Positions 1 to 7,886 of a DNA stretch of 26,905 nt are shown here, piece by piece. The notes under the pieces were generated by a model. It was not told the DNA's origin. It saw only the letters and a list, made by a program, of their open reading frames with translations, and did not search any database. The stretch spans positions 1 to 26,905 of the forward strand of contig JADJVN010000038.1 of NCBI GenBank assembly GCA_016710585.1. Reading direction: 5' to 3'. Position numbers and translations under genes: made by a program. Position 1 is the first letter of the stretch; each line of letters opens with the position of its first letter. The stretch comes from Saprospiraceae bacterium. Its GTDB lineage: Bacteria; Bacteroidota; Bacteroidia; Chitinophagales; Saprospiraceae.

Positions 1-837
1 GCCATATACACTCTGGAATTCAGGTAATTTATTTACTTGATCGAAGCTCAATGATGTACCATAATTTACACCAAGCCCTTTACTTCCTTTTTTAGTAGTA
101 ATTAATATTACACCATTTGCAGCTCTAGAACCATATAGTGCTGAAGCGCTCGGACCTTTCAGGACGTTGACACTTTCAATATCAGCAGGGTTGATGTCCA
201 ATCCTCTATTTGATTCAGAAACACCTTGTAGATTTGCGTTGAATGGATAATCTCCTCCGATAACAGTATTTGTAGAATTGTCATAAGGAACGTTATCTAC
301 GACTATCAATGGTTGGGAATTAAGTTGAAATGATCCCACACCTCTTAATAGTATCTTAGACGATGCTCCAGGAGTACCTGCAGAACTAACGATGTTGACA
401 TTTGATGATTTAGCAGCCAATGCTTGAATAGCATTTACTTCGCCAGAACCAGTCAAACTGCTTCCATCAAGGTTCGAAACAGAATATCCAAGTGAGCGCT
501 CTTCTTTCGAAATTCCGAGAGCAGTAACCACGGTTTCATTCAGTAAAACACCTTCTTCCATTGTAACATCTACCATGTTACCTGCTCCTAAAGCTAACTC
601 TTGACTGTTATAACCAGTATAACTCATTACAAGTGTGCTTACACTTTCAGGAACACTAAGAGAATAATTACCATTGACATCAGTTATGGTACCAAGGTTA
701 GTTCCTTTAGCCACAACATTTGCACCAATTACAGGATCGCCATTTTTATCGGTGATCCGACCTTTGATTACCCTTTGAGCATCGATTGTATAAACCGTTG
801 CCAAAAAAGCAAATAGAATAAATAAAACTTTCTTCAT
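1..837 (-). CDS. SusC/RagA-family TonB-dependent outer-membrane receptor, N-terminal part (3' end beyond the left edge)
   Basis: The visible 279 codons start at ATG 837 and stay open to base 1. They encode a signal peptide (MKKVLFILFAFLATVYTIDAQ), then a carboxypeptidase-D-regulatory-like beta domain at about residues 22-100 (VIKGRITDKNGDPVIGANV, then GTITDVNGNYSLSVP). A TonB-dependent receptor plug follows, with VVTALGISKEERSLGYSV, GTPGASSKILLRG, QPLIVVDNVPYD and LKGPSASALYGSRAANGVI. This order is diagnostic of SusC/RagA receptors, outer-membrane beta-barrels that import oligosaccharides or peptides with a SusD-like lipoprotein and TonB energy. The barrel and any susD partner lie outside the window, so the substrate cannot be inferred. 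A TAnnTTTG promoter box lies about 45 bases upstream. The gene family is certain; the ligand is unknown. Confidence 0.95.
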   Translation of the reverse strand, partial: MKKVLFILFAFLATVYTIDAQRVIKGRITDKNGDPVIGANVVAKGTNLGTITDVNGNYSLSVPESVSTLVMSYTGYNSQELALGAGNMVDVTMEEGVLLNETVVTALGISKEERSLGYSVSNLDGSSLTGSGEVNAIQALAAKSSNVNIVSSAGTPGASSKILLRGVGSFQLNSQPLIVVDNVPYDNSTNTVIGGDYPFNANLQGVSESNRGLDINPADIESVNVLKGPSASALYGSRAANGVILITTKKGSKGLGVNYGTSLSFDQVNKLPEFQSVYG

Positions 838-881
838 ATTAAGTTAATTGTTTATTTGTTTGTTAAAAGCCTGTTAACCTC

Positions 882-889
882 CAAAGGTA
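882..889 (-). promoter_or_regulatory. Bacteroidota -7 promoter box for the SusC-like gene
   Basis: On the minus strand the sequence is TACCTTTG, matching the Bacteroidota -7 consensus TAnnTTTG, 45 bases before the ATG of the receptor gene. I see no good TTG -33 element at the expected spacing, so this rests on position and the -7 box alone. Confidence 0.5.
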
Positions 890-970
890 AGGATTTTGGA
901 GAATATCGCCCTAAAATAAAATGATTTTTTACTAAAAAAATTAACATATATGAATTACATAATATGTAAT

Positions 971-1684
971 TTACTGTAAACGATATAAATACATTTGAAT
1001 TGTATTTTTAAGTCCAAAATATATTGCATCACAAATTAGTGCATGTCCTATAGAAACTTCCAGTAAATTATTTACATTTTCTTTAAAATATGTTAAGTTA
1101 TCAAGATTCAAATCATGACCTGCATTTAGTCCCAAGCCAAGGGCAGCTGCGACTTTTGAAGCCTCTTTATAAGGCTCTATGGCTTTATTTTTATCTTTCC
1201 AATAATCCCATGAATACGGACCTGTATATAGTTCAATTCTATCTGTAGTTGTTTTAGGTGCTTCCGAGATCATGGCGACATCTGGGTTTATAAAAATGCT
1301 TGTACGAATTCCAACTTTTTTAAATTCAGAAATGACATCAAAAAGAAAATTTCCATATTCTTTTGTATCCCAGCCAGTGTTAGAAGTTAAGGCATCAGGA
1401 GGGTCTGGTACTAGTGTGACTTGATTTGGTTTATGTTTCAATATAGCATCTATAAAATGTGTACTTGGATATCCTTCAATATTTAGTTCTGTGTTTATAT
1501 TGTTTTTTAGAATTTCTATATCTGAAAATTTTGCATGCCTTTCGTCAGGTCTAGGGTGAATAGTGATGCCTTGTGCACCAAATTCTTCACAATCCAATGC
1601 TACTTTCAATAAATCTGGTAAATTCGCACCACGTGAATTTCGTATTAATGCAATTTTGTTGAGATTTACGCTTAATCTTGCCAT
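971..1684 (-). CDS. pdxJ: Pyridoxine 5'-phosphate synthase PdxJ
   Basis: This 237-residue protein matches the usual length of PdxJ. The enzyme condenses 1-deoxy-D-xylulose 5-phosphate with 3-amino-2-oxopropyl phosphate to give pyridoxine 5'-phosphate, the last ring-forming step of DXP-dependent vitamin B6 synthesis, in the cytosol. Visible family motifs in this TIM barrel are LSVNLNKIALIRNSRG near the N terminus, ITIHPRPDERH (about residues 40-50, substrate-binding/catalytic His and Arg), GLNAGHDLN (about 184-192) and SIGHALICDAI near the C terminus (phosphate-binding loop). The ATG at 1684 is 11 bases from the start of the divergent CPBP protease gene, so the two share a very short control region. 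No other pdx gene is in the window. Confidence 0.95.
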   Translation of the reverse strand: MARLSVNLNKIALIRNSRGANLPDLLKVALDCEEFGAQGITIHPRPDERHAKFSDIEILKNNINTELNIEGYPSTHFIDAILKHKPNQVTLVPDPPDALTSNTGWDTKEYGNFLFDVISEFKKVGIRTSIFINPDVAMISEAPKTTTDRIELYTGPYSWDYWKDKNKAIEPYKEASKVAAALGLGLNAGHDLNLDNLTYFKENVNNLLEVSIGHALICDAIYFGLKNTIQMYLYRLQ

Positions 1685-1688
1685 AAAT

Positions 1689-1696
1689 CAAATGTA
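1689..1696 (-). promoter_or_regulatory. Possible -7 box (TACATTTG) 4 bases before the pdxJ start
   Basis: On the minus strand TACATTTG (consensus TAnnTTTG) ends four bases before the pdxJ ATG. If used, transcription would start at or very near the A of the ATG, giving a leaderless or near-leaderless mRNA. There is no TTG at a suitable -33 spacing, and a match to TAnnTTTG is not rare in AT-rich DNA, so this is tentative. Confidence 0.3.
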
Positions 1697-2445
1697 TGAC
1701 AAATAATCCTTTTCTTGATATTCTTAGATTGATTTCTTTTGTAATACTTGGTTTGTTGTGCTCAAATTTGATCACGACAATTATTTTATTTAATGGTGGA
1801 TATAATTTGGAAGATATTCGTCAGGGGTCAAGTCAGATTTTAATGAACCTAAGCTCAAATCAACTAATGGTAGCACAGCTTTCTTCTCATATCTGCGGAC
1901 TTATTCTTCCAGCTTTTTTATTGACTAAATTCAGCCCTTCTATAAAGGAATCATTGTTGGTAAATTCATGGCAAGCAAGCAATTTTTTAAAATATATTTT
2001 ATTGCTGCTTCTCGCCTTACCTTTGGTCTCTTATTCAGCTTATTTGAATCAATTGATTCCATTGCCTGAATGGATGCATTCCAATGAGGATAAACTTCAG
2101 GATTTAATAAAAAAATTATTAGATTTTAAGAATATAGGTCAATTAATATTAGCGATTGTAACCATTGGAATTATACCTGGAATTGGGGAGGAATGGATTT
2201 TTAGAGGAATATTACAGACACGCTTTGCTTTAATTTTTAAGAATCAATGGATAGCCTTGGTTTTGGCTTCTGTTTTATTTTCAGCAATTCACATGCAGTT
2301 TGAAGGATTTTTACCAAGATTTATTTTGGGATTTATTCTGGGATATGTTTTTATGCATTCAAAGAATTTATGGTATTCCATCATTCTTCATATGCTTTTC
2401 AATAGTGTGCAAGTGGTGGCAGCATATTTTTGGGTCCAGACATGA
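1696..2445 (+). CDS. CPBP-family (CAAX/Rce1-like) intramembrane metalloprotease
   Basis: This is a 249-residue polytopic membrane protein with about seven hydrophobic segments. The C-terminal half carries the three conserved motifs of the CPBP/ABI family: EEWIFR (EExxxR, around residue 165), FSAIHMQFEG (FxxxH, around 195-200) and HMLFN (HxxxN, near 232). The Glu and His residues form the metal-binding active site of Rce1-type proteases. Bacterial members are implicated in membrane-protein or peptide processing, but the substrate here is unknown. ATG 1696 was chosen because it opens the hydrophobic N terminus and lies back-to-back with pdxJ. The stop overlaps the start of a tiny ORF (ATGA), so the gene is probably translationally coupled to the 41-residue ORF and cdsA. 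Confidence 0.9.
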   Translation: MTNNPFLDILRLISFVILGLLCSNLITTIILFNGGYNLEDIRQGSSQILMNLSSNQLMVAQLSSHICGLILPAFLLTKFSPSIKESLLVNSWQASNFLKYILLLLLALPLVSYSAYLNQLIPLPEWMHSNEDKLQDLIKKLLDFKNIGQLILAIVTIGIIPGIGEEWIFRGILQTRFALIFKNQWIALVLASVLFSAIHMQFEGFLPRFILGFILGYVFMHSKNLWYSIILHMLFNSVQVVAAYFWVQT

Positions 2446-2567
2446 TGGATGAAAGTTTGAGCGGGGATAAATCACCAATGCCATGGTATGCTGCTTTATT
2501 CATGTTGTCAATATTTATAATATATTTTTTTAGTTTAGAAAGTAAAAGAAATATTCATGTTGTATAA
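2442..2567 (+). CDS. 41-residue single-span membrane micro-protein between the CPBP protease and cdsA
   Basis: A short ORF starts MMDESLSGDKSPMPWYAAL and ends LESKRNIHVV. It has an acidic N terminus, one hydrophobic span of about 16 residues (AALFMLSIFIIYFF) and a basic C terminus, the pattern of a small inner-membrane protein. Its ATG overlaps the CPBP stop in an ATGA arrangement, and its end overlaps the start of cdsA by 11 bases, which suggests translational coupling in one operon. I do not recognise the family. It could be a chance ORF, but it exactly fills the gap between two co-directional genes, overlapping both, and has sensible protein features. Confidence 0.55.
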   Translation: MMDESLSGDKSPMPWYAALFMLSIFIIYFFSLESKRNIHVV

Positions 2568-3387
2568 TAGAATTATTACTGGTTTGATTCTAGGACTTAC
2601 TATGATTGGAGGCTTCTTATATAGTTTCGAATCTGCAATTATTATTTGCTTGGTTATACTCTTCTTTACTTGTTTAGAATGGCATATGATGATGCGAAAA
2701 ATTTCGGTATCTCCTTCAAATTTATTGATGATTATTAGTTTGTTTATAAGTGTTCTAATCATAATCGGAATATACTTCAATATGATTTCTTTGCCACATA
2801 TTTTTCAATATATATTGTGTGGAATTTCTTTGGTTTTTATATTCAAATTTATTGAAATTACTTTCTCAAGAAACTATGTCAAGGAAACAATTGAAAATTA
2901 TTATTTAGTTCCATATTTAGTACTCCCTATTTTGATATTAATCTTTTTTTTAAATGGCAATTTTGTGATTCATAGTAAATGGATTTTATCTATGATTGCC
3001 ATGAATTGGAGCAATGATGTATTTGCTTATTTTGTAGGAAGAAAGTTTGGTAAAACACCCTTGGCTCCTGAAATCTCGCCAAAGAAAACGATTGAAGGTT
3101 CGATAGGAGGCCTTGTTGGCGCTATATTAACAGGAATTTGTTTAAATTTATATTTTTTAAATGAACCTGTCTCATTATTATTCATTATAATTTTTGGGAT
3201 TTTCATTTGGGCCTTCGGCACAGTTGGGGATTTGTTTGAGTCAAAATTAAAACGATTGGTTCAGATAAAAGATTCAGGGAATATATTGCCAGGACATGGT
3301 GGATTCCTTGATCGATTTGATAGTTTTTTATTTATTATTCCAGTTGGAATAACTTTAGTTTATTTTTTTAATTTTTTGAATTCATAA
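2557..3387 (+). CDS. cdsA: Phosphatidate cytidylyltransferase (CDP-diacylglycerol synthase)
   Basis: This 276-residue membrane protein has about eight hydrophobic helices and the CDP-diacylglycerol synthase signature near the C terminus (about residues 229-255): SKLKRLVQIKDSG followed by LPGHGGFLDRFD. The Asp and Lys residues of this signature bind Mg2+ and CTP. An upstream region contains NDVFAYFVGRKFGKTP and SPKKTIEGSIGG, also family hallmarks. The enzyme makes CDP-diacylglycerol from phosphatidic acid and CTP at the inner membrane, the branch point of bacterial phospholipid synthesis. The gene stops one base before psd, so both act in one pathway and almost certainly one transcript. Confidence 0.96.
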   Translation: MLYNRIITGLILGLTMIGGFLYSFESAIIICLVILFFTCLEWHMMMRKISVSPSNLLMIISLFISVLIIIGIYFNMISLPHIFQYILCGISLVFIFKFIEITFSRNYVKETIENYYLVPYLVLPILILIFFLNGNFVIHSKWILSMIAMNWSNDVFAYFVGRKFGKTPLAPEISPKKTIEGSIGGLVGAILTGICLNLYFLNEPVSLLFIIIFGIFIWAFGTVGDLFESKLKRLVQIKDSGNILPGHGGFLDRFDSFLFIIPVGITLVYFFNFLNS

Positions 3388-3388
3388 G

Positions 3389-4039
3389 ATGATACATAAA
3401 GAAGGAAAAATATGGGTAGCTTCAGTATTGGTAGTTTATTTGATATCAATATATTATTTGAATTTTACCAAAAGTCCATTGTATTTTCCAATAACAATTA
3501 TTACGACTGCAATAGTATTGCTTATTATTAATTTTTTTAGAAACCCTGATCGCAGTATTGAGCAAAAAAATGAAAAATTTATTTTTGCACCTGCAGATGG
3601 AAAAGTAGTAGTGATTGAAGAGGTTGAAGAGAATGAATTTTTTAAAGATCGAAGAATTCAAGTATCTATTTTTATGAACCCTTTAAATGTTCATGTAAAT
3701 CGATATCCAATTTCTGGGATTGTCACCTATTCGAAGTATCATGCAGGAAAGTATTTAGTGGCATGGGATCCAAAAGCTTCTTCTGAAAATGAGCGCACTA
3801 CTGTGGTTATAAAGAACGACCGAGGTCAAGAAATTCTTTTAAGACAAATAGCTGGAGCTCTTGCAAGAAGAATTTGTTGTTATGCTAAAATTCAAGATAA
3901 AGCAGTACAAGGTGATGATTTTGGGTTTATTAAATTTGGCTCTAGAGTGGATTTGTTTTTGCCAATTGGGACAAAAATAAATGTAAAAATTGATCAAAAG
4001 GTTTTTGGCAATGGGGTTGTCATTGCGGAATTGACTTAA
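3389..4039 (+). CDS. psd: Phosphatidylserine decarboxylase, short (archaeal-type) proenzyme
   Basis: This 216-residue proenzyme has two N-terminal membrane segments (about residues 9-25 and 32-50). The catalytic domain contains IFAPADGKVVV, MNPLNVHVNRYP (His102) and QIAGALARRI. Near the C terminus is IKFGSRVDLFLP, in which cleavage between Gly184 and Ser185 would create the pyruvoyl cofactor from Ser185. The enzyme converts phosphatidylserine to phosphatidylethanolamine, the main Bacteroidota phospholipid. The length fits the compact PSD-A class found in Bacteroidota. It follows cdsA with one intervening base. The phosphatidylserine synthase that must act between the two is not in the window. 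Confidence 0.95.
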   Translation: MIHKEGKIWVASVLVVYLISIYYLNFTKSPLYFPITIITTAIVLLIINFFRNPDRSIEQKNEKFIFAPADGKVVVIEEVEENEFFKDRRIQVSIFMNPLNVHVNRYPISGIVTYSKYHAGKYLVAWDPKASSENERTTVVIKNDRGQEILLRQIAGALARRICCYAKIQDKAVQGDDFGFIKFGSRVDLFLPIGTKINVKIDQKVFGNGVVIAELT

Positions 4040-4068
4040 TTGAAGAAAAAATAATTTAAATATTGAAA

Positions 4069-4102
4069 TTGACTTTATTTCATTCGATTTATTTTACTTT
4101 TG
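4069..4102 (+). promoter_or_regulatory. Promoter of tRNA-Val (TTG ... TACTTTTG)
   Basis: A TTG at 4069-4071 and TACTTTTG at 4095-4102 (matching TAnnTTTG) are separated by 23 bases. The second box ends nine bases before the first base of the tRNA. This is the Bacteroidota housekeeping promoter layout in the expected place for a stable RNA gene. Confidence 0.7.
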
Positions 4103-4111
4103 CAAACATTT

Positions 4112-4186
4112 GGGTGTTTAGCTCAGTTGGTTCAGAGCGCCGCCTTGACAGGGCGGAGGTCACTGGTTCGAGCCCAGTAATACCCA
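4112..4186 (+). tRNA. tRNA-Val (anticodon GAC)
   Basis: These 75 bases fold as a standard cloverleaf. The acceptor arm GGGTGTT pairs with AATACCC (one G-U). The D arm is GCTC...GAGC. The anticodon stem CCGCC/GGCGG encloses loop TTGACAG, giving anticodon GAC (valine). The T arm is CTGG-TTCGAGC-CCAG. Discriminator A4186 is followed by CAT, so the 3' CCA is not encoded and must be added by nucleotidyltransferase. Confidence 0.95.
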
Positions 4187-4202
4187 CATATTTTTTTAGC
4201 TA

Positions 4203-4769
4203 ATGAAAAGTCTATATACTTCTAGTATAATTTTATTAGTGGTTTTTATTGTGTCCTGTACGCAAAAAGTTCCAGTGTTTAATGTCATTGAAAAAGTAGA
4301 GCAATCTACAAGTCTTGGAGATTTAAAAGTTACGCTAGACACCATCTTACAAAGACATACAAATACTAGGGCCTTATCCACAAAATATGCTCGTGAAAAT
4401 GGAAGAAAATCAAGTCTGTTTAGAGAAGCAGAGAATCAAGTTTATCTAACAGATGAAAATAATATTGCAGCAATAAAATTGCTCTTTGAAAAATATGGAT
4501 ACCCTGATTCACTGAGTGTGGGAAAACAGAGAGCTTTAATTCCTTGGATTGTAGTGAGAAATTATTATCAAGTACATACTAAGGAACAGTTGCAAAGTTA
4601 TTTGGTGGAAGGATTGAAAAAAGGAAGCATTTCGAATTATGATTATTATTTATATCTTAAGGATATATATTCTCTTAAGTTAAAGAAAGAATTTATCCCT
4701 GATGAAAGTTGGAGCGACAGTATGAAAATTCAAATTTTAAATGATACATTATCATACAGCCCTATTTAG
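4203..4769 (+). CDS. Small lipoprotein, possibly DUF6624-like
   Basis: This 188-residue protein has a lipoprotein signal peptide whose lipobox IVSC puts the acylated cysteine at residue 19. The mature part is mainly helical. It contains a segment running from DENNIAAIKLLFEKYGYPD through SVGKQRALIPWIVVR to SNYDYYLYLKDIY, which resembles the DUF6624 pattern (N...I...kyGwP, VG...a, ...L.DR). I compared this by eye only, and the resemblance is weak. It lies just after tRNA-Val with no promoter box of its own that I can see. Its stop codon is interlocked with that of the convergent tamL gene. Molecular function unknown; location is an inner- or outer-membrane leaflet. Confidence 0.75.
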   Translation: MKSLYTSSIILLVVFIVSCTQKVPVFNVIEKVEQSTSLGDLKVTLDTILQRHTNTRALSTKYARENGRKSSLFREAENQVYLTDENNIAAIKLLFEKYGYPDSLSVGKQRALIPWIVVRNYYQVHTKEQLQSYLVEGLKKGSISNYDYYLYLKDIYSLKLKKEFIPDESWSDSMKIQILNDTLSYSPI

Positions 4770-7135
4770 AATGGGTAGTTTACCGCTATGTGAAATGCAC
4801 TTTGTTGGCTTAAATGATTTAGTGAAACTTTATATTTATTGTTGAAAATCCAATTTTTATCCAATTCATTTTTATAAGCATTTCTTAATTTTATTCCTAG
4901 ATCAAAACGGATCACAAAATAACTCATATCCAATCTTAATCCTGTTCCAGTCCCTATAGCAAGTTGGTCAAAAGAATCGTTTGCTAAATCTTGATTCCAA
5001 CGGAGCATTTTTTTCTCTCGGAAGATTCCATACATTGCCTATATCGACAAAAAAAGCACCTTTAAGCCAAAGAAAAATGTCGTAGCGATATTCTATATTT
5101 CCTTCCAATTTAATATCACCTGTAGAGAAGAATGTATTTGAATTAATGACGTCAGAATTCAATGGTTGTGATCCACCAGGTCCTGGTTCTCTTACATTCC
5201 ATCCCCTCAAACTTTGAGGTCCACCAACATAAAATTGTTTAATAAAAGGAATTGAATTTGTGTCAAAAAGTGGTAATGCAATTCCGAGATCATAACGCAT
5301 GACCAACTGGCTATTTGATTTTAACTTTGTATAAAATCTTTGATCGTATTCAAATTTAACATACTTCGAAAAGTTTGTCTTCAATATTGAAAATTGTTCA
5401 TTTTTTTTCTTAAAAATATTGACAGCCCCATTCAATAATCCTATTTCTAAACCAGAGAAATCAACACTTGCTAATATATTGGAGTTGGTTCTGTAGTTTA
5501 TCTTTTTTTGAATTGAATATTGTAAATCACTTAAGAAAAAAGATGTAAATAACCGATTGCCTTTGAAGTTTTCTTTAAGAAGCGGGTTTTTTTCCAAAAA
5601 AGCATCAAATGCGTCCGTAGATGTCGGTATGAAGAATGAAAAATTCAAGGTATTGAAACTAAAATTAGTATTTCTATTTGGTTTGAATTGATAGTATAAT
5701 TGGGTATTAATTGAAGTATAGCTGTATAGTTTGAATAGGGATACATAATCAAGTCCTATCAAAAAGTTGGTGTAACTATTGAAATTTTCACTGGTATTTT
5801 GTTTGAATTTGTTTAACCCCCATTTTATCAATTTGATACCACTGGTGACATCAATCAACCTCGGCAGTACAAGTTCATTCGCATAATGAAAATCTAAGGA
5901 ATTTATTCCTTTGTTTTTAAAGATAGAAAATTCAGCACCAGTTTGGATTCGCGTACTAAAAGCTTCTGCGCCTCCCCAGAGATTTCTGTTTTTAAGTTAA
6001 AATACGCTGATGTACCGAGAAGATTGGAGCCTTCCGCTCTGACTGTTGTAAAATTTCCATCTAAACCAGAATCAAATATCCATTTCTTGTTTTTTGACAA
6101 TAAAATATCAACATTGATTTTATCATTGTCGAATGAATCAACCTTGGTGTCAAATGACACAAACCTATAAATACCAAGTTTCGATAAGTCTAGATAGGTT
6201 TTGTTTAGTTTAGATTTGTCATAAATTTCTGATGGGCTAAAAGCAATTTTACTTCTTAAAAATTGAGCTTTAACTTCTTGAGAGGCCAAGGTATCGCTAC
6301 TTGGTTCAGAATAATTGAAAAAATTATTTTTAGAATTGATATTGTCAGCTTGATAGTCTGGGAATATTTTAATGTTTCCAATTTTTTATTTTTTATGGAA
6401 TTGATTATTTCCTGGATTTTGAATATTTAATGTTACCCTAGCTTTATGTCCTATTGTATCAGTATTTAATTTGCTAAAGTAAATGGGATTAAATTCTGCA
6501 TAGCCATTATTGTAAAGCAAATCTGATACGCGTAATTTTTCAGCTTGAAAACTTAAATTATTTAATGGTTCACCCTTTATTATATTTGTCTCTGATTGAT
6601 ACTGTTTAATTATTTTTTGAATGTTGGAATCTATTGAAATAATTTCAAAGCTATCAACAATAGTCGGTTCATTTAAAGAGACGATATATAAGACTATGGA
6701 TTTTTTATTTTTTGTTTCAACTTTATAATCGACTTTTGATGAAAAGTAGCCTTTATTGAAAAAATAATTTTCCATATTATGGCATGTTTTTACACAAGCT
6801 GCAGTGTCCAATACACTGGATGGTTTAGCATATTTAATCATGGTTTTGTAAAGCCAAGTTTTTTTACTCACATGATTGTTGAGATAATGATACCACCAAT
6901 CAACTTTAGCAAAAAAATACCTTGTATTTGGCTTCTGTTTATAAAGCGTGATTAATTCTTGATTTAGATTAAATTTTTTATCGAATGAGTATTCATCAAG
7001 GATTTGTGTTTTGTTTTTAACCAGCAAACTTTCATTTTTACCTAAATACTTGGTCGTATTGCAAGCTATTTGCATAAAGCAGGAGATAGTTACAATAAAA
7101 GCAACGAATTTATTCTGAAAGTTTAATATTTGCAT
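4766..7135 (-). pseudogene. TamL-type BamA/TamA-family outer-membrane lipoprotein, interrupted by one in-frame stop and two frameshifts
   Basis: Start ATG 7135 gives a lipoprotein signal peptide (MQILNFQNKF..., lipobox MQIAC, followed by NTTKYLGKNESLL, the typical TamL opening). POTRA-like segments follow, then the omp85 barrel: NRNLWGGAEAF, IDVTSGIKLIKWGLN, FYVGGPQSLRGWNVREPGPG (the conserved VGG...RG element), FVDIGNVWNL, GTGTGLRLDMSYFVIRFDLG and terminal AVNYPF. Reading needs three repairs: an in-frame TAA at 6386-6388 where family context predicts Tyr (HKK-Y-KIGNIKIFPDY); a missing base in the five-T run (plus strand) at 5989-5993; and an extra base in the four-A run at 4970-4973. With these restored the gene is 790 codons, full length for TamL. 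Such proteins insert or translocate outer-membrane components. It is either a recent pseudogene or carries sequencing errors. Confidence 0.85.
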
Positions 7136-7882
7136 ATGATTACGAAAAGTCAAATTCAATTTGTAAAGTCTCTCCAGGAAAAATCTGAGAGACAAAAGGC
7201 CAAGATCTTTGTAGGAGAAGGATCCCGATTGGTACTTGATTTATTGAAAACGATGCCACATAATATCCGCCAGTTGTATTGCACTGAATCATGGTTTTAT
7301 GACAATGAGACAAAATTAGTTCATTTTCCTGAATTGGTGCATATACTCACTAAAGAACTTTTGAAAAAAATATCAAGTTTGATTTCAAATGAAGATGTTG
7401 TTGCAGTATTCGATTATCCAAAATTCCATTCTGATGATTTTGAGGATTACCACATGAGTTTGTACTTGGAGGATATTCGGGATCCTGGAAATATGGGAAC
7501 CATTTTACGGTTGGCTGATTGGTATGGCATCAGGAAAATTTATGGAACAAATACTTGTGTTGATGTTTTCAATAATAAAGTCATTCAAGCTTCAATGTCT
7601 AGTATTGGTCGAGTTGAATTTCAAGCGATTGATATTGTGGATTTAAAGGTAAAGTTCCCAGATATCGCTATTTTAGGAGCTTGCTTAGAAGGCCAGGACC
7701 TTAAAACTTTTGCAGTAAAGACAAAGACAATAGTTTGTATAGGTAATGAAGCCCATGGTCTTACAGATAGACTCAAAACAGAATGTAATACATTGATAAG
7801 TATCTCAGCTCAAAAAAGCTTGGGTGCAGAATCATTAAACGCTGCTATTGCCTCCGGAATATTTCTTCAACATTTCAGTTGA
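7136..7882 (+). CDS. TrmH-family (SPOUT) RNA 2'-O-methyltransferase
   Basis: This 248-residue protein has an N-terminal substrate-binding domain (ITKSQIQFVKSLQEKSERQK, AKIFVGEGSRLV) and a C-terminal SPOUT fold. The three motifs are LEDIRDPGNMGTILRLADW (about 111-128), VCIGNEAHGLTD (S-adenosylmethionine-binding knot) and SLGAESLNAAIASGIF. Members methylate a ribose 2'-OH in rRNA or tRNA; the target here is not predictable. I prefer ATG 7136 over TTG 7130: it gives the usual N terminus and lies immediately next to the ATG of tamL on the other strand. The gene converges on the STAS gene with four bases between stop codons. Confidence 0.9.
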   Translation: MITKSQIQFVKSLQEKSERQKAKIFVGEGSRLVLDLLKTMPHNIRQLYCTESWFYDNETKLVHFPELVHILTKELLKKISSLISNEDVVAVFDYPKFHSDDFEDYHMSLYLEDIRDPGNMGTILRLADWYGIRKIYGTNTCVDVFNNKVIQASMSSIGRVEFQAIDIVDLKVKFPDIAILGACLEGQDLKTFAVKTKTIVCIGNEAHGLTDRLKTECNTLISISAQKSLGAESLNAAIASGIFLQHFS

Positions 7883-7886
7883 TTAA

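Noticed and set aside
601..816. Open frame on the plus strand inside the SusC-like gene
   Set aside because: It is antisense to a well-supported receptor signal peptide and regulatory domain and shows no protein-family character.
7130..7135. TTG at 7130 as the start of the RNA methyltransferase
   Set aside because: It adds only two residues before a normal ATG that gives the usual N terminus.
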